Below are positions 15,929 to 24,700 of a stretch of 64,000 nucleotides of DNA, in pieces (the stretch's first letter is position 1; each line of letters begins with the position of its first letter). The notes under the pieces are model-generated. The model made no database searches and was not told the DNA's origin. It saw only the letters and a program-made list of their open reading frames with translations. The position numbers and the translations under genes are program-made. The stretch is from Streptomyces longisporoflavus (GTDB taxonomy: Bacteria; Actinomycetota; Actinomycetes; Streptomycetales; Streptomycetaceae): positions 45,465-109,464 of the forward strand of contig NZ_BMTR01000024.1 of the NCBI RefSeq assembly GCF_014649775.1. Reading direction: 5' to 3'.

Positions 15929-18900
15929 ATGCCCCGCCCCGAACTTGCCCGTCCCTCCTGGTGGGACTCGAACATGGCCCGCGACATCCTGCGCGACCGC
16001 GCGGTGTCCGCCGAGGGAGTCCTCGGCGGACACCGGATCCGCCTCGCCTGCGAACCGCTCCTGCGCCACGACGGCTCGGGAGGCCTGCTCCAGTCCGTCC
16101 GCGTCACCACGGGCGGCCGACCGGTCACCCGCGCCCGCGTCACCACCCTCGCGGGCAGTGCGCTGCGCTGCGACGTCCTGCCGGGACCGGGCGACGAGAC
16201 CCGGCTGCTGGTACCGGAGGTGGAAGCGCCCACACCCATCCTGGTCGAGCTGCCGGAGCTGGCCGACGGGGACAGCGTCGAGGTACTGCTGACCCCCCAG
16301 CGCCACTGGACCCTGCACCTGGTCCAGCACGCCCACCTGGACATCGGCTACACCGACCCGCAGAGCACCGTGCTCGCCGAGGGACGCAAGTACCTCGACT
16401 CCCTGCTCGAACTGTGCCGCACCACGGACGACTGGCCCGACGAGTCGAAGTTCCGCTGGGCGGTCGAGGGATTCTTCAGCTACGAGAACTGGTCGCAGAA
16501 CCGGCCGCCGCGGATGGTCGAGGAATTCCTGGACCGGGTACGCGAAGGCCGAATCGAACTTGCCGCGATGCCCTTCAATCTGCACACCGAGACCTGCTCC
16601 ACCGACGAACTGCACGAACTCCTGCGCCCCATACGCGAGTTGCGCCGACGTGCGGGCATCGACATCACCACGGCCATGCAGACGGACGTGCCGGGCCAGG
16701 TCGTCGGCCTTCCCGACGTCCTTACCGACAGCGGGATCCGCTACCTGTCCGTCGCCCACAACTGGGCAGGACGTGCGGTGCCCCACCACGTCGGCGGCCA
16801 GGACCTGCCGCGCCTGTTCCGCTGGCGGGCACCCAGCGGGCGCGAGCTGCTCGTGTGGCGCACCGACACCCCGCACGGCCTCGCCTACATGGAGGGGTCG
16901 ATCCTCGGCTTCGACGAATCCTTCGACCGCGTCGACGACCTGCTGCCCCACTACCTCTCGGCGCTGGCGAACCACCAATACCCGCACGAGGGCCGCGGCA
17001 TCCCCGGATTCCCCGTCCTGGACGAGGAGTTCAAGGGCGACCCGTACCCGTGGGACATCCTGCACCTGCGGGTCCTGGGCAAGTTCGCGGACAACGGACC
17101 GCCGCGCCGCATCATCGCCGACACGGTGCGCCGGTGGAACGAGGAGTGGGCCTTCCCCGTCCTGCGCACCTCGCGCAACGAGGACTTCTTCATCGACGCC
17201 GAGGAACGGCTCGGCGACCGGCTCGAGACGTTCGAGGGCGACTGGACGGACTGGTGGGTCGACGGCGTCGGCGCGGGCGCCGTACCGCTGGCCGCCACCC
17301 GCGACGGGCAGGCGGCGCTCGCCGACGCGCAGACCGTCGCGGGGTACGCGGAGATCCTGGGGGCATCGGACGGGATATCTGACACGGCATCGGGCGGGGT
17401 GCCGGACGGGGTATCGGACGGGGCGCGGATCACCGGGGCCGCGCCGCAGGTGTACCGTGCCGCCTCTCTGTTCAACGAGCACACCTGGGGCGCGGGCGAT
17501 CCCTGGACACACGGCGACCACGGTCACGCCTCGGGCGAGCGGCAGTGGCACTGGAAGTACGCCCAGGCCCTCAACGCCCACGACGGGGCACGCACCCTGC
17601 TGGATGCCGCGAGCGCCGCACTGGGGGAGCGGCTTTCGTCGCGCGCGGGGACCCTCGTCGGCTACTACGTCGTCAACACGTGCAGCTGGGAGCGTTCCGA
17701 GACGGTCCGGCTCTTTCTCCCCGAGAGCACGGTCCCCCTCGACGAGGCGGTGCGGGTCGTCGACGCCCGCGACGGCACCCCGCTGGAGATGGTGGAGGAA
17801 GAGCAGAGCAACGAACTCCACCGTGCTGCGGGGCGCTTTCTGCTGTTCCGGCTGCCGGGCGTACCTGCGCACGGAGCGGTCCGGGTGGACATCGAGCCTG
17901 CCCCCGTCCCCGCGGCCGAGCCGCAGGCGAAAGACGGCGCTCCGGCCGGTGCCCCCACGGTCCTGGAGAACGAATTCCTGCGCGTCCATGTCGATCTGTC
18001 GTCCGCGTGCATCGACTCGATCGTGGACAAGCGGACCGGTGCGGAACTGGTCCGGCAGGACGCCACCGTCGGTTTCAACGGCTATCTGTACGACGAGTAC
18101 GCCACGGCCGGCGGGTTCAACCACCAGTCGAGCAAGACCACCGCCGACGCCTCGATGCACCTCCTGGCCACCCGGAGGACGGCGCCCCCGGCGGCCCTGG
18201 TGGAACGGACATCGGACGCCACCGGCGAGACCCTGGTCTACGAATGCGCACCGGCCGGCACCCGGCGGCTGCGGGTCACGGTCCATCTGCCGCGCGCGAG
18301 CGCACGGATCGACCTGGAGAACCGCATCGACAAGACCGCGACCTTGACCAAGGAGAGCGCGTTCTTCGCCTTCCCCTTCGCGATGCACTCCCCGGCCCTG
18401 CGGATGGAGGCAACGGGCGGGGTCACGGGAACGGGACTGCCCACGGTTCCGGGCTCCGCACGGCACATGCGGGCCATCCGCCGCTGGGTCAGCCTCCAGG
18501 AGAACGGCACCGGCGCGGCACTGGCCACCCAGGACGCGCCGCTGATCCAGATGGGCGGGGTCGCGATCCCCTACGCGCCGTATCCGCAGTCACTGGCCCA
18601 GGAAGAGCCCGGGACCGTCTTCTCGTGGGTCCACAACAACATCTGGGACACCAACTTCCCCTCGCAGCAGGCATTCGACCATGTCTTCCGCTACAGCGTC
18701 GGCTGGGAGGAAGGGACGGCCCCCGGCGGTGCGGCTCTCGGCGTCGCGGTGCTCGGCATGCGCACGGCCGCCGTCGCCAGCCGCCCCCTGCTGGCGGTAC
18801 GGGCCGGCCGGACGCCCGAAGCCAGCCCCGAGACCACGTACTCCCTGCTGACCCTCGACGACGCCCGCGTACGGGTCGTGGGCCTGACCGTGCCCGAACC

Positions 18901-19120
18901 GGGACGCCTGCTCGTGCGCCTGCAGTCCTTCGCGGAGGAGCCTGTCACCTGCCGCCTCACACCCGGGTTCGCCGTCACGGCCGCGGCATCCGCCGACTAC
19001 CTCGGCACGGAGGGCACCAGACTGCGCGCCGAGCCGGACGGCTCCCTGCCGGTCCCTGTACCCCGGCTCGGCACCACGGCGGTGTCACTGACGATGGCTG
19101 AGAGTCCGGACCCCCGGTGA
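15929..19120 (+). CDS. Divergent GH38 alpha-mannosidase
   Basis: A 1063-residue second GH38 protein, only distantly similar to the one at 4134-7193. Zinc-site residues are in LVQHAHLDIGYTDPQ (near 131-145). The nucleophile candidate is D253 in TAMQTDVPGQVVGLP. The long C-terminal beta region is GH38-like (LENEFLRVHVDLSSACIDSIVDKRTG). There is no signal peptide. The ATG at 15929 is preferred over the GTG at 15914 because GGAG lies 8 nt upstream of the ATG. Residues about 478-500 are a low-complexity segment with repeated G-V-S/P-D-G units not expected in the fold. Its linkage preference may differ from the first GH38, so the two may act in sequence on imported oligosaccharides. Confidence 0.88.
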   Translation: MPRPELARPSWWDSNMARDILRDRAVSAEGVLGGHRIRLACEPLLRHDGSGGLLQSVRVTTGGRPVTRARVTTLAGSALRCDVLPGPGDETRLLVPEVEAPTPILVELPELADGDSVEVLLTPQRHWTLHLVQHAHLDIGYTDPQSTVLAEGRKYLDSLLELCRTTDDWPDESKFRWAVEGFFSYENWSQNRPPRMVEEFLDRVREGRIELAAMPFNLHTETCSTDELHELLRPIRELRRRAGIDITTAMQTDVPGQVVGLPDVLTDSGIRYLSVAHNWAGRAVPHHVGGQDLPRLFRWRAPSGRELLVWRTDTPHGLAYMEGSILGFDESFDRVDDLLPHYLSALANHQYPHEGRGIPGFPVLDEEFKGDPYPWDILHLRVLGKFADNGPPRRIIADTVRRWNEEWAFPVLRTSRNEDFFIDAEERLGDRLETFEGDWTDWWVDGVGAGAVPLAATRDGQAALADAQTVAGYAEILGASDGISDTASGGVPDGVSDGARITGAAPQVYRAASLFNEHTWGAGDPWTHGDHGHASGERQWHWKYAQALNAHDGARTLLDAASAALGERLSSRAGTLVGYYVVNTCSWERSETVRLFLPESTVPLDEAVRVVDARDGTPLEMVEEEQSNELHRAAGRFLLFRLPGVPAHGAVRVDIEPAPVPAAEPQAKDGAPAGAPTVLENEFLRVHVDLSSACIDSIVDKRTGAELVRQDATVGFNGYLYDEYATAGGFNHQSSKTTADASMHLLATRRTAPPAALVERTSDATGETLVYECAPAGTRRLRVTVHLPRASARIDLENRIDKTATLTKESAFFAFPFAMHSPALRMEATGGVTGTGLPTVPGSARHMRAIRRWVSLQENGTGAALATQDAPLIQMGGVAIPYAPYPQSLAQEEPGTVFSWVHNNIWDTNFPSQQAFDHVFRYSVGWEEGTAPGGAALGVAVLGMRTAAVASRPLLAVRAGRTPEASPETTYSLLTLDDARVRVVGLTVPEPGRLLVRLQSFAEEPVTCRLTPGFAVTAAASADYLGTEGTRLRAEPDGSLPVPVPRLGTTAVSLTMAESPDPR

Positions 19121-19160
19121 GGCGAAGCCGACCAGTGAACAGGGCGGGCAGCCCGCGCAG

Positions 19161-19216
19161 TTGGGGCCCGGAGTCGTACGCCTGGCCTTTGGGGCCCGGA
19201 GGCGTTCGCCGGGCCT
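19161..19216. repeat. Two tandem 28-bp imperfect repeats
   Basis: 19161-19188 and 19189-19216 are adjacent direct copies, both beginning TTGGGGCCCGGAG and ending GGCCT, differing at 3 of 28 positions. Each copy also contains a potential GGCCC...GGGCC-type hairpin. They lie 40 bp after the GH38 stop and before the MarR gene, so tandem terminator hairpins are a possible function. Confidence 0.7.
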
Positions 19217-19246
19217 CGGGAGTTGCCCCGCCCGTCTCCCGGTGTT

Positions 19247-19263
19247 ATGCATGAGTCATGCAT
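19247..19263. promoter_or_regulatory. Palindrome over the MarR start codon (candidate autoregulatory operator)
   Basis: ATGCATGAGTCATGCAT is a perfect 17-bp inverted repeat with a single central G. The MarR start codon (19258-19260) lies inside it. MarR proteins commonly bind palindromes of this size at their own promoters. No Shine-Dalgarno sequence is visible before the ATG, so the mRNA may be leaderless, with the operator at the transcription start. Confidence 0.6.
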
Positions 19264-19785
19264 GATACGCGGCGAGTGGCGAATCTGCTGGGTGCGACCG
19301 CCCTGGCCCTGGTGGACGGCACGCTGAACGGGATCTCCGGGACGACGGGCCTGGGCGGCAGCTCTGCAGCCGCTCTGGTCGTCCTGGCCGGTTCGCCGGG
19401 CCTGGGCGGCACGGAACTGGGGCGAAGGATCGGGCTGACCCAGTCCGCGGCCGCCCGTCTGGTCGACTCACTCCAGGCTGCCGGGCTCGCCGAGCGAAGC
19501 CCCGGAGAGGGACGCCATGTCTCGGTGACCCTCACGAGCGAGGGCCGCAGCAGAGCCCGAAGCGTGCTCGAGGCACGCGGCGGGACGTTGGACGATGCCG
19601 TATCCGCCCTCGACGCAGCAGAGCAGGCACAACTCGCGGGCCTTCTCGACAAGCTCCTCACCCGCCTCTACCAGGGGGCGGACAGCGCACACCGCATGTG
19701 TCGGCTGTGCGATCGGGCCGGTTGCGTGAGCGGCGCCGTGTGCCCGGTCGGACAGGCCGAGCGAGATAGCCGGGCCGGGGAGTGA
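19258..19785 (+). CDS. MarR-family transcriptional regulator
   Basis: A 175-residue winged-helix regulator. The HTH is GGTELGRRIGLTQSAAARLVDSLQAAGL and the wing SPGEGRHVSVTLTSEGR. The C-terminal region is longer than usual and carries four cysteines in MCRLCDRAGCVSGAVC, a possible metal- or redox-sensing element. The EamA exporter starts 6 bp after its stop, so the pair is probably co-transcribed and the regulator may control its own exporter. A perfect palindrome overlaps the start codon. Confidence 0.87.
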   Translation: MHDTRRVANLLGATALALVDGTLNGISGTTGLGGSSAAALVVLAGSPGLGGTELGRRIGLTQSAAARLVDSLQAAGLAERSPGEGRHVSVTLTSEGRSRARSVLEARGGTLDDAVSALDAAEQAQLAGLLDKLLTRLYQGADSAHRMCRLCDRAGCVSGAVCPVGQAERDSRAGE

Positions 19786-19791
19786 GCGCTG

Positions 19792-20628
19792 ATGGGTGCA
19801 GTCCTGGCGCTCGCCTCGTCGTTGAGTTACGGCGCGAGTGACTTCGCCGGCGGCCTGCTGTCCCGCCGTGCGCACTTCGCGACGATGGCATTCATCGGGC
19901 AGGTCGGCGGGCTGTTGTTCGCATGCGTCGTCGGGGCCTTCCTCAGCACCGGCGCCCCGCAGCTGCCGGACCTGGTCTGGGGCGCCCTGTCCGGGGTGGG
20001 CACCGGCATCGGAATGACCTTCCTCTTCCGGGGCATGAGCCGCGGCACGATCAGCACCGTGGTGCCCGTCAGCGCCGTCACCGGGGTCGCGCTGCCGGTC
20101 CTGGTCGGCGTAGTGCTCTGGGCTGAGCGCCCCTCCCCCCTCTCCTGGCTCGGTCTTGCCGTGACGGCACCGGCATTGTGGCTGGTGAGCCGGGACGAGC
20201 GGTCGGACTCGCCCGCCGAAGGCGCCACTGCGATGACCGACGGGCTCATCGCAGGTTGCGGCATAGCCGTCCAGTACCTGTGCCTGGCGCGCGCCGGCGA
20301 CGAGGGTATCTGGCCGATCGCCGCCGGCCGGCTGGCCGCGGTCGTCACCCTCTTGCCCCTGGCCCTCGCCCATCGGACCGGCTCCCGCCCGGCGCCCGGC
20401 CATCTGGTGGGAGCGGGCGTCACGGGCATGGCAGCGGCTCTCGCGCTCGTCCTCTATCTCCAGGCCGTACGGCAGCAGTTGGCTGTCACCGCCGTGGCAC
20501 TCTCTTCCTTCTATCCGGTGCTGCCCGTAGTGCTCGGCGTGATCGTGCTCAAGGAACGACTCAGAAGGACACAGTTGCTCGGCCTCGTCACGGCAGGCGT
20601 CGCAATCGGCCTGGTGACGCTCGGCTGA
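19792..20628 (+). CDS. EamA/DMT-family transporter
   Basis: A 278-residue membrane protein of the drug/metabolite transporter superfamily, with about ten predicted helices in two EamA repeats. It opens MGAVLALASSLSYGASDFAGGLLSRR, and the second repeat ends VLKERLRRTQLLGLVTAGVAIGLVTLG. The RGTISTVVPVSAVTGVALPVLVG segment is typical. It is coupled to the MarR gene (6-bp gap). An efflux role for a compound sensed by the MarR protein is inferred; substrate unknown. Confidence 0.88.
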   Translation: MGAVLALASSLSYGASDFAGGLLSRRAHFATMAFIGQVGGLLFACVVGAFLSTGAPQLPDLVWGALSGVGTGIGMTFLFRGMSRGTISTVVPVSAVTGVALPVLVGVVLWAERPSPLSWLGLAVTAPALWLVSRDERSDSPAEGATAMTDGLIAGCGIAVQYLCLARAGDEGIWPIAAGRLAAVVTLLPLALAHRTGSRPAPGHLVGAGVTGMAAALALVLYLQAVRQQLAVTAVALSSFYPVLPVVLGVIVLKERLRRTQLLGLVTAGVAIGLVTLG

Positions 20629-20762
20629 TGGCGCTTGGCGAGGACCACCAGGTCTGACCCCCCGGGCGTCAGACCGGCCGGCACACCCGCGGATCTCCGG
20701 CAGGCACCGTCGCGCGACAGAAATGAGTTGCAGCAGATGCACGTGAGGCGAATGCTTACACC

Positions 20763-21668
20763 ATGCAGATGCACGCCAACCAGTTGACGGTGACGCCTGA
20801 GACGGTGCGCACGCTGGTAGAGCAGCAGTTTCCCGAGTGGCGAAGCCTGCCGGTCAAAAGCGTCGCCTCGCAGGGTACGGTCAACGCCATCTTCCGTATC
20901 GGCGATCGGCTCGCGGCCCGGTTCCCTCTCGAGTCCGCAGATCCCGAGTCGACGCGGCGCCGACTGGAGTCCGAAGCGCAAGCCGCTCGCGAGCTGGCAG
21001 GGCGCACGCGCTTTCCCACTCCAGAGCCGGTCGCGCTCGGTGAACCAGGGGCAGGGTTCCCGCTTGGGTGGTCGGTGCAGACGTGGCTGCCGGGTGTGGT
21101 GGCCGCCCACGAGGATCCGGGCCAATCTCCCGCTTTTGCCCGTGACTTGGCCGACCTCATCGGTGACCTGCGCGCGATCGACACGCAGGGCCGCACGTTC
21201 GCCGGCACGGGGAGAGGAGGCGACCTGCAGTCCCATGACGCGTGGATGGAGACTTGTTTCAGACACAGCGAGCAGCTCCTGGATGTCCCTCAACTGCGCC
21301 GTATCTGGGCCACGTTGCGTGAGTTGCCGCGCGGCGCGGTCGAGGACGCCATGGCCCATTGCGATCTGATTCCCGGCAACGTGCTGGTCTCCGCCGGCCG
21401 GCTCGCGGGGGTTCTCGACGTCGGCGACTTCGGTCCGGCTGACCCTTCGCTGGATCTTGTCAGCGCGTGGCATTTGCTCGAGGCCGGGCCGCGGCAGGTG
21501 CTCCGCGATCACCTGGGCAGCGACGACCTCGAATGGGAGCGCGGCAAGGCGTGGGCTTTCATCCAGGCGATGGGGCTGGTCTGGTACTACGTCAGAAGCA
21601 ACCCCGCCATGAGCCGGATGGGCCGGCGAACCCTGGAACGTATCGTGGCGGAAACGTCGCTCGCGTGA
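20763..21668 (+). CDS. Aminoglycoside phosphotransferase (APH)-like kinase
   Basis: A 301-residue protein of the APH/choline kinase-like superfamily. Brenner's motif AHCDLIPGNVL (near 198) holds the catalytic Asp, and GVLDVGDFGPADPSLDL provides the metal-binding Asp. The N-lobe contains GTVNAIFRIGDRLAARFP, where the ATP lysine is replaced by Arg, as seen in some members. Two ATGs (20763, 20769) are possible and neither has a clear ribosome binding site. Such genes often accompany antibiotic or small-molecule phosphorylation, but the substrate is unknown and resistance should not be assumed. Confidence 0.83.
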   Translation: MQMHANQLTVTPETVRTLVEQQFPEWRSLPVKSVASQGTVNAIFRIGDRLAARFPLESADPESTRRRLESEAQAARELAGRTRFPTPEPVALGEPGAGFPLGWSVQTWLPGVVAAHEDPGQSPAFARDLADLIGDLRAIDTQGRTFAGTGRGGDLQSHDAWMETCFRHSEQLLDVPQLRRIWATLRELPRGAVEDAMAHCDLIPGNVLVSAGRLAGVLDVGDFGPADPSLDLVSAWHLLEAGPRQVLRDHLGSDDLEWERGKAWAFIQAMGLVWYYVRSNPAMSRMGRRTLERIVAETSLA

Positions 21669-21776
21669 CGTGAAGGGCCCGCACCTCCGCCAACTGCTCG
21701 GCCGGCGGCTTCGCCCTGCGTGATTGTCTGGACCCACCGCCACTGGGCCGTCTCTGGTGGACGAGTTGGGCCGACC

Positions 21777-21809
21777 GGTGGCGCCCCCAAAAGACACGGG
21801 GGCGCCACC
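21777..21809. terminator. Bidirectional terminator hairpin
   Basis: GGTGGCGCCCCC (21777-21788) pairs perfectly with GGGGGCGCCACC (21798-21809) around a 9-nt loop. It lies between the convergent APH-like gene (stop 21668) and the M15 peptidase gene (stop 21817), 7 bp after the latter. Confidence 0.8.
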
Positions 21810-21816
21810 GGGTGTG

Positions 21817-22554
21817 CTAGATGCCGCAGGCCGACGCCGACCAGAAGCGGCTTGCGCGGTGATCGAGGTGGGTGTGGTCACCGTGGCCCGGGTAGCCGGG
21901 GCCGAGGATTCCGTTGAAGCCGTGATTGCGGGCCTGCTGGGCGAGGCGGCACAGTGAGTGCGGGCCCGAGCCGAGGTCGGCCGCGTCGCCGTACAGGTGG
22001 CGGCTGCCTGCCGCTCCGCCGACCGCGTCGTTGCAGGCATGCGAGCGGAAGCCGCTGGTCACGCGAATGGGCTGGTCACCGAGTGCGTGCCGCAGTGCCT
22101 CGAGTTTCCACATGGTGCGCAACGCGTTTGCTTTCGCGGTACTCGCGCTGACTGCGCCTCCGGCCCAGGTGGAGTTGCAGGTGTTGAGTTCGGCGTAGGT
22201 GAAGTGGATCGGTGTGCAGTCGTTGTCCTGGAGGGCGTAGATCTTGTCGAAGGTCGCCGGGCCGGCCACGCCGTCGGCGGCCAGGCCGTAGGCCGTCTGG
22301 AATCGTTTGACCGCGGCAGTGGTAGCCGGTCCGTAAGCGCCGTCGACGGCGAGCGCGCCGCCGCTGCCGGCATGGCCTGCCACCCGTATCTGCAGCTGCG
22401 TTACGTCGGCGCCCGAGGCCCCCGAGGACAGGGTGCGCGACCATGTGTAGCAGCCATCGGCCTGGGCAGTCCCGGTAGTGGCGACGACGCCGCCCAGGGT
22501 TGCGGCGATGAGCATGACAATCGAGAGGATGAGTCGTGCGGTGCGTCTGGTCAT
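21817..22554 (-). CDS. Secreted peptidoglycan-binding M15 D-Ala-D-Ala carboxypeptidase-like protein
   Basis: A 245-residue exported peptidase. Residues 1-32 are a Sec signal peptide ending GTAQA. A PG-binding type 1 domain follows (LQIRVAGHAG, DGAYGPATTAAVKRFQTAYGL, DGVAGPATFDKI). The C-terminal domain is peptidase M15-like, with zinc ligands in SRHLYGDAADL (His, Asp) and GDHTHLD (His). GGAG lies 7 nt before the ATG. It probably trims muropeptides in the cell wall. A strong terminator follows immediately. Confidence 0.88.
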   Translation of the reverse strand: MTRRTARLILSIVMLIAATLGGVVATTGTAQADGCYTWSRTLSSGASGADVTQLQIRVAGHAGSGGALAVDGAYGPATTAAVKRFQTAYGLAADGVAGPATFDKIYALQDNDCTPIHFTYAELNTCNSTWAGGAVSASTAKANALRTMWKLEALRHALGDQPIRVTSGFRSHACNDAVGGAAGSRHLYGDAADLGSGPHSLCRLAQQARNHGFNGILGPGYPGHGDHTHLDHRASRFWSASACGI

Positions 22555-22760
22555 CAGAGCACTCCATGGGGGGCGGGGGAGGGGGGATACGCATGTGCGT
22601 TCCGAGCCTGGCGGGGTGGGCGGCGCACGTCAACGGGGCGTGAACGGCCGTCATTTGTCGGACCTTTGGCGGTCGCTGGTTCGGGCGGGGCTTCCGCAGG
22701 CTCCGGCGAGCGACGGTGATGCTTCTTTGGCTGTCAGTGCCTGATGGCAAGCTCCTCTCC

Positions 22761-24659
22761 ATGAGCGACGAGTCTTTCAATTGGCACACATTCCTCGGCC
22801 GTTGGCAGGAGGAGTGGGTTCCGCGCGCGGACCATGAGGAGGAGGACGACGACGAGGACAAGGTCGTCTCTCCGGGCAGCCCCGGAGCGAGCGAGGCAGA
22901 GATAGCCGCCGCCGAGAAGCGCCTGGGGCTGCGGCTGCCCCCCTCGTACCGGCAATTTCTTGCCGTGAGCGACGGGTGGCACGTGGACCAGACGGCCGGG
23001 GTCTATCAGCTCGGCGGAGTCGCGGACATCGACTGGAGCCGAGACCCCTACGACTTGACCGCTCTGTACACGGAGAACCTGGACGACGACCCGCGTGAGG
23101 AGGACGTGCTGCTGGCCGGGATGTGGGCGCGGTCGCTCCGGCTGGAGACGGACTCCGACATGACGCTGGCCCTGCTCGACCCCGGCGACCGCGACGACGA
23201 CGGCGAATGGGCGCTCTACATCTACAAAGGCTGGAGCGGTGAATTGCCGGACCGCTATCCATCGTTTCGCGCCCTCATGGAGGCGATGTACCGAAGCTTC
23301 CACGCCGATCGGGTGGAACGCCCCGACTTCGACAACGCGACCACACGGGCACAGGACGCACGCGTCGAGACCGCCCGTCTCCTTGCTCTGCGCGGACGCT
23401 ACGAGGACGCCGTGCCCCTGCTCGAGGAGGCAAGCTCCTTCGGCAGACCGCACAGCTATTGGCTGCTGTCCCAGATCCGGCATCTGCAGGCTCCGCGCAG
23501 CGCTCAGGACTACGGCTTTTTGGTGGCCGACCCTCGTTATCTTGCCGAGCTTCTTCCGGTGCATGCCCTGGAAGTGGCGTCCGGCGCATGGCGACTGGGC
23601 GGCGACGACCACTGGCTGGGGATGATGGCCGCCCGTGGCGTGGACCGGGAAGCCGCCGAGGACCTGCTGCACACGATGCGTGAGGGCACCCATCGCTATG
23701 CGCCGCCGGGCGAGTGGGGTCGAGCGGTCGCCGAAGCCCGCGAGTCGGCTCGCTGGGGTGCCACCGACGCCGCGTGGCGCGTGCTGCGCAAGGCTCTCGT
23801 GCACTGGGAAGCTCCCGGACCGCAGCTGATCGCGCCACTGGGACTGCTGGCCGATCCGATTCTGGCATCACTGATCACCCCGGAACGCGGGCGGGAAATC
23901 CTTGCGACCCCGAGGGCCGGTGAGCAGGGCCCCCTTCCCGAACCGGTGCCGGACCTCGACCCGCCGGGCCTTGCCTGGCTGACGACAGACGGGCCGTACG
24001 GGCGGCCGTTCGACGGCTACCGCTGCATCTGGGTCGAGGGCGTCGACCCCTCGACGATGCCGGCCCTGATCGGCGAGGAGGGCGCCGAACTCAGCACGCC
24101 CGTGGAGGCGCACAAGGCGTATCGGCGAATGCGACAGAACCACGAGCGAGATGGCGTGGAGCTGTGGGAGGACCGCGCGGAGGCCGCCGTGGGCCGCACC
24201 GCCGAGGGGTGGGCATTCGCCTTCGACGGCCAGTCCGGGCGCAGCATGAACCCCCGGTTCGAGTCCCTCGCACCGACCGCATCCGCATCGGGCCGTGCCG
24301 TGGTGGTCTGGCGCGCGCCGCTGAGCCGCTCTGAGGACAGTCACCCGGCCGCTTTCCACCTGTCGGTGGCCGATCGGGGCCAGGAGCTCTGCGCGTTCAC
24401 CGTGCGGGGCGCGGACATCCAGGTCTCCGGCTCCATACCCGACGCCCTCAGGCCCGCCCGGCTGCTCGGCGCACAAGGCACGCAACTCGACTTCGAGACA
24501 CGCGTGTTGGAAGCCATGCACAGTGAACTCGGACTCTCCCTGCCCTGTTTCGCACTCACCCGGGGCAGCCTCCCCATGTGCACTACCCGGTCCTGGACCC
24601 GGGCTCCGCGCGAAGGGGAGGGCTTCGCCTACCTGAGCTTCAGACGGTCTCGGTCCTGA
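22761..24659 (+). CDS. Large SMI1/KNR4 (SUKH-1) family protein
   Basis: A 632-residue protein with an N-terminal SMI1/KNR4 (SUKH-1) domain at about residues 45-180: EAEIAAAEKRLGLRLPPSYRQFLAVSDGW, followed by LGGVADIDW. An acidic stretch (HEEEDDDEDK, near 26-35) precedes it. The remaining ~450 residues are not recognised and appear soluble. SUKH domains in bacteria are often immunity proteins of polymorphic toxins, but those are usually 130-200 residues, and no toxin gene was recognised next door. ATG at 22761 begins the plausible protein, without a clear ribosome binding site. It is divergent from the M15 peptidase. Confidence 0.8.
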   Translation: MSDESFNWHTFLGRWQEEWVPRADHEEEDDDEDKVVSPGSPGASEAEIAAAEKRLGLRLPPSYRQFLAVSDGWHVDQTAGVYQLGGVADIDWSRDPYDLTALYTENLDDDPREEDVLLAGMWARSLRLETDSDMTLALLDPGDRDDDGEWALYIYKGWSGELPDRYPSFRALMEAMYRSFHADRVERPDFDNATTRAQDARVETARLLALRGRYEDAVPLLEEASSFGRPHSYWLLSQIRHLQAPRSAQDYGFLVADPRYLAELLPVHALEVASGAWRLGGDDHWLGMMAARGVDREAAEDLLHTMREGTHRYAPPGEWGRAVAEARESARWGATDAAWRVLRKALVHWEAPGPQLIAPLGLLADPILASLITPERGREILATPRAGEQGPLPEPVPDLDPPGLAWLTTDGPYGRPFDGYRCIWVEGVDPSTMPALIGEEGAELSTPVEAHKAYRRMRQNHERDGVELWEDRAEAAVGRTAEGWAFAFDGQSGRSMNPRFESLAPTASASGRAVVVWRAPLSRSEDSHPAAFHLSVADRGQELCAFTVRGADIQVSGSIPDALRPARLLGAQGTQLDFETRVLEAMHSELGLSLPCFALTRGSLPMCTTRSWTRAPREGEGFAYLSFRRSRS

Positions 24660-24700
24660 TCGGGACCGTCGACGGCATCCCGGGTGCCCCGTGCTTCCTC

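Noticed and set aside
15680..18466. 928-codon minus-strand frame opposite GH38
   Set aside because: No recognisable domain and low-complexity composition; the plus-strand GH38 and GH76 genes explain the region.
24251..24268. GGTTCGAGTCC, resembling a tRNA T-loop
   Set aside because: It is inside the SMI1/KNR4 coding region, and no acceptor stem or anticodon arm surrounds it.
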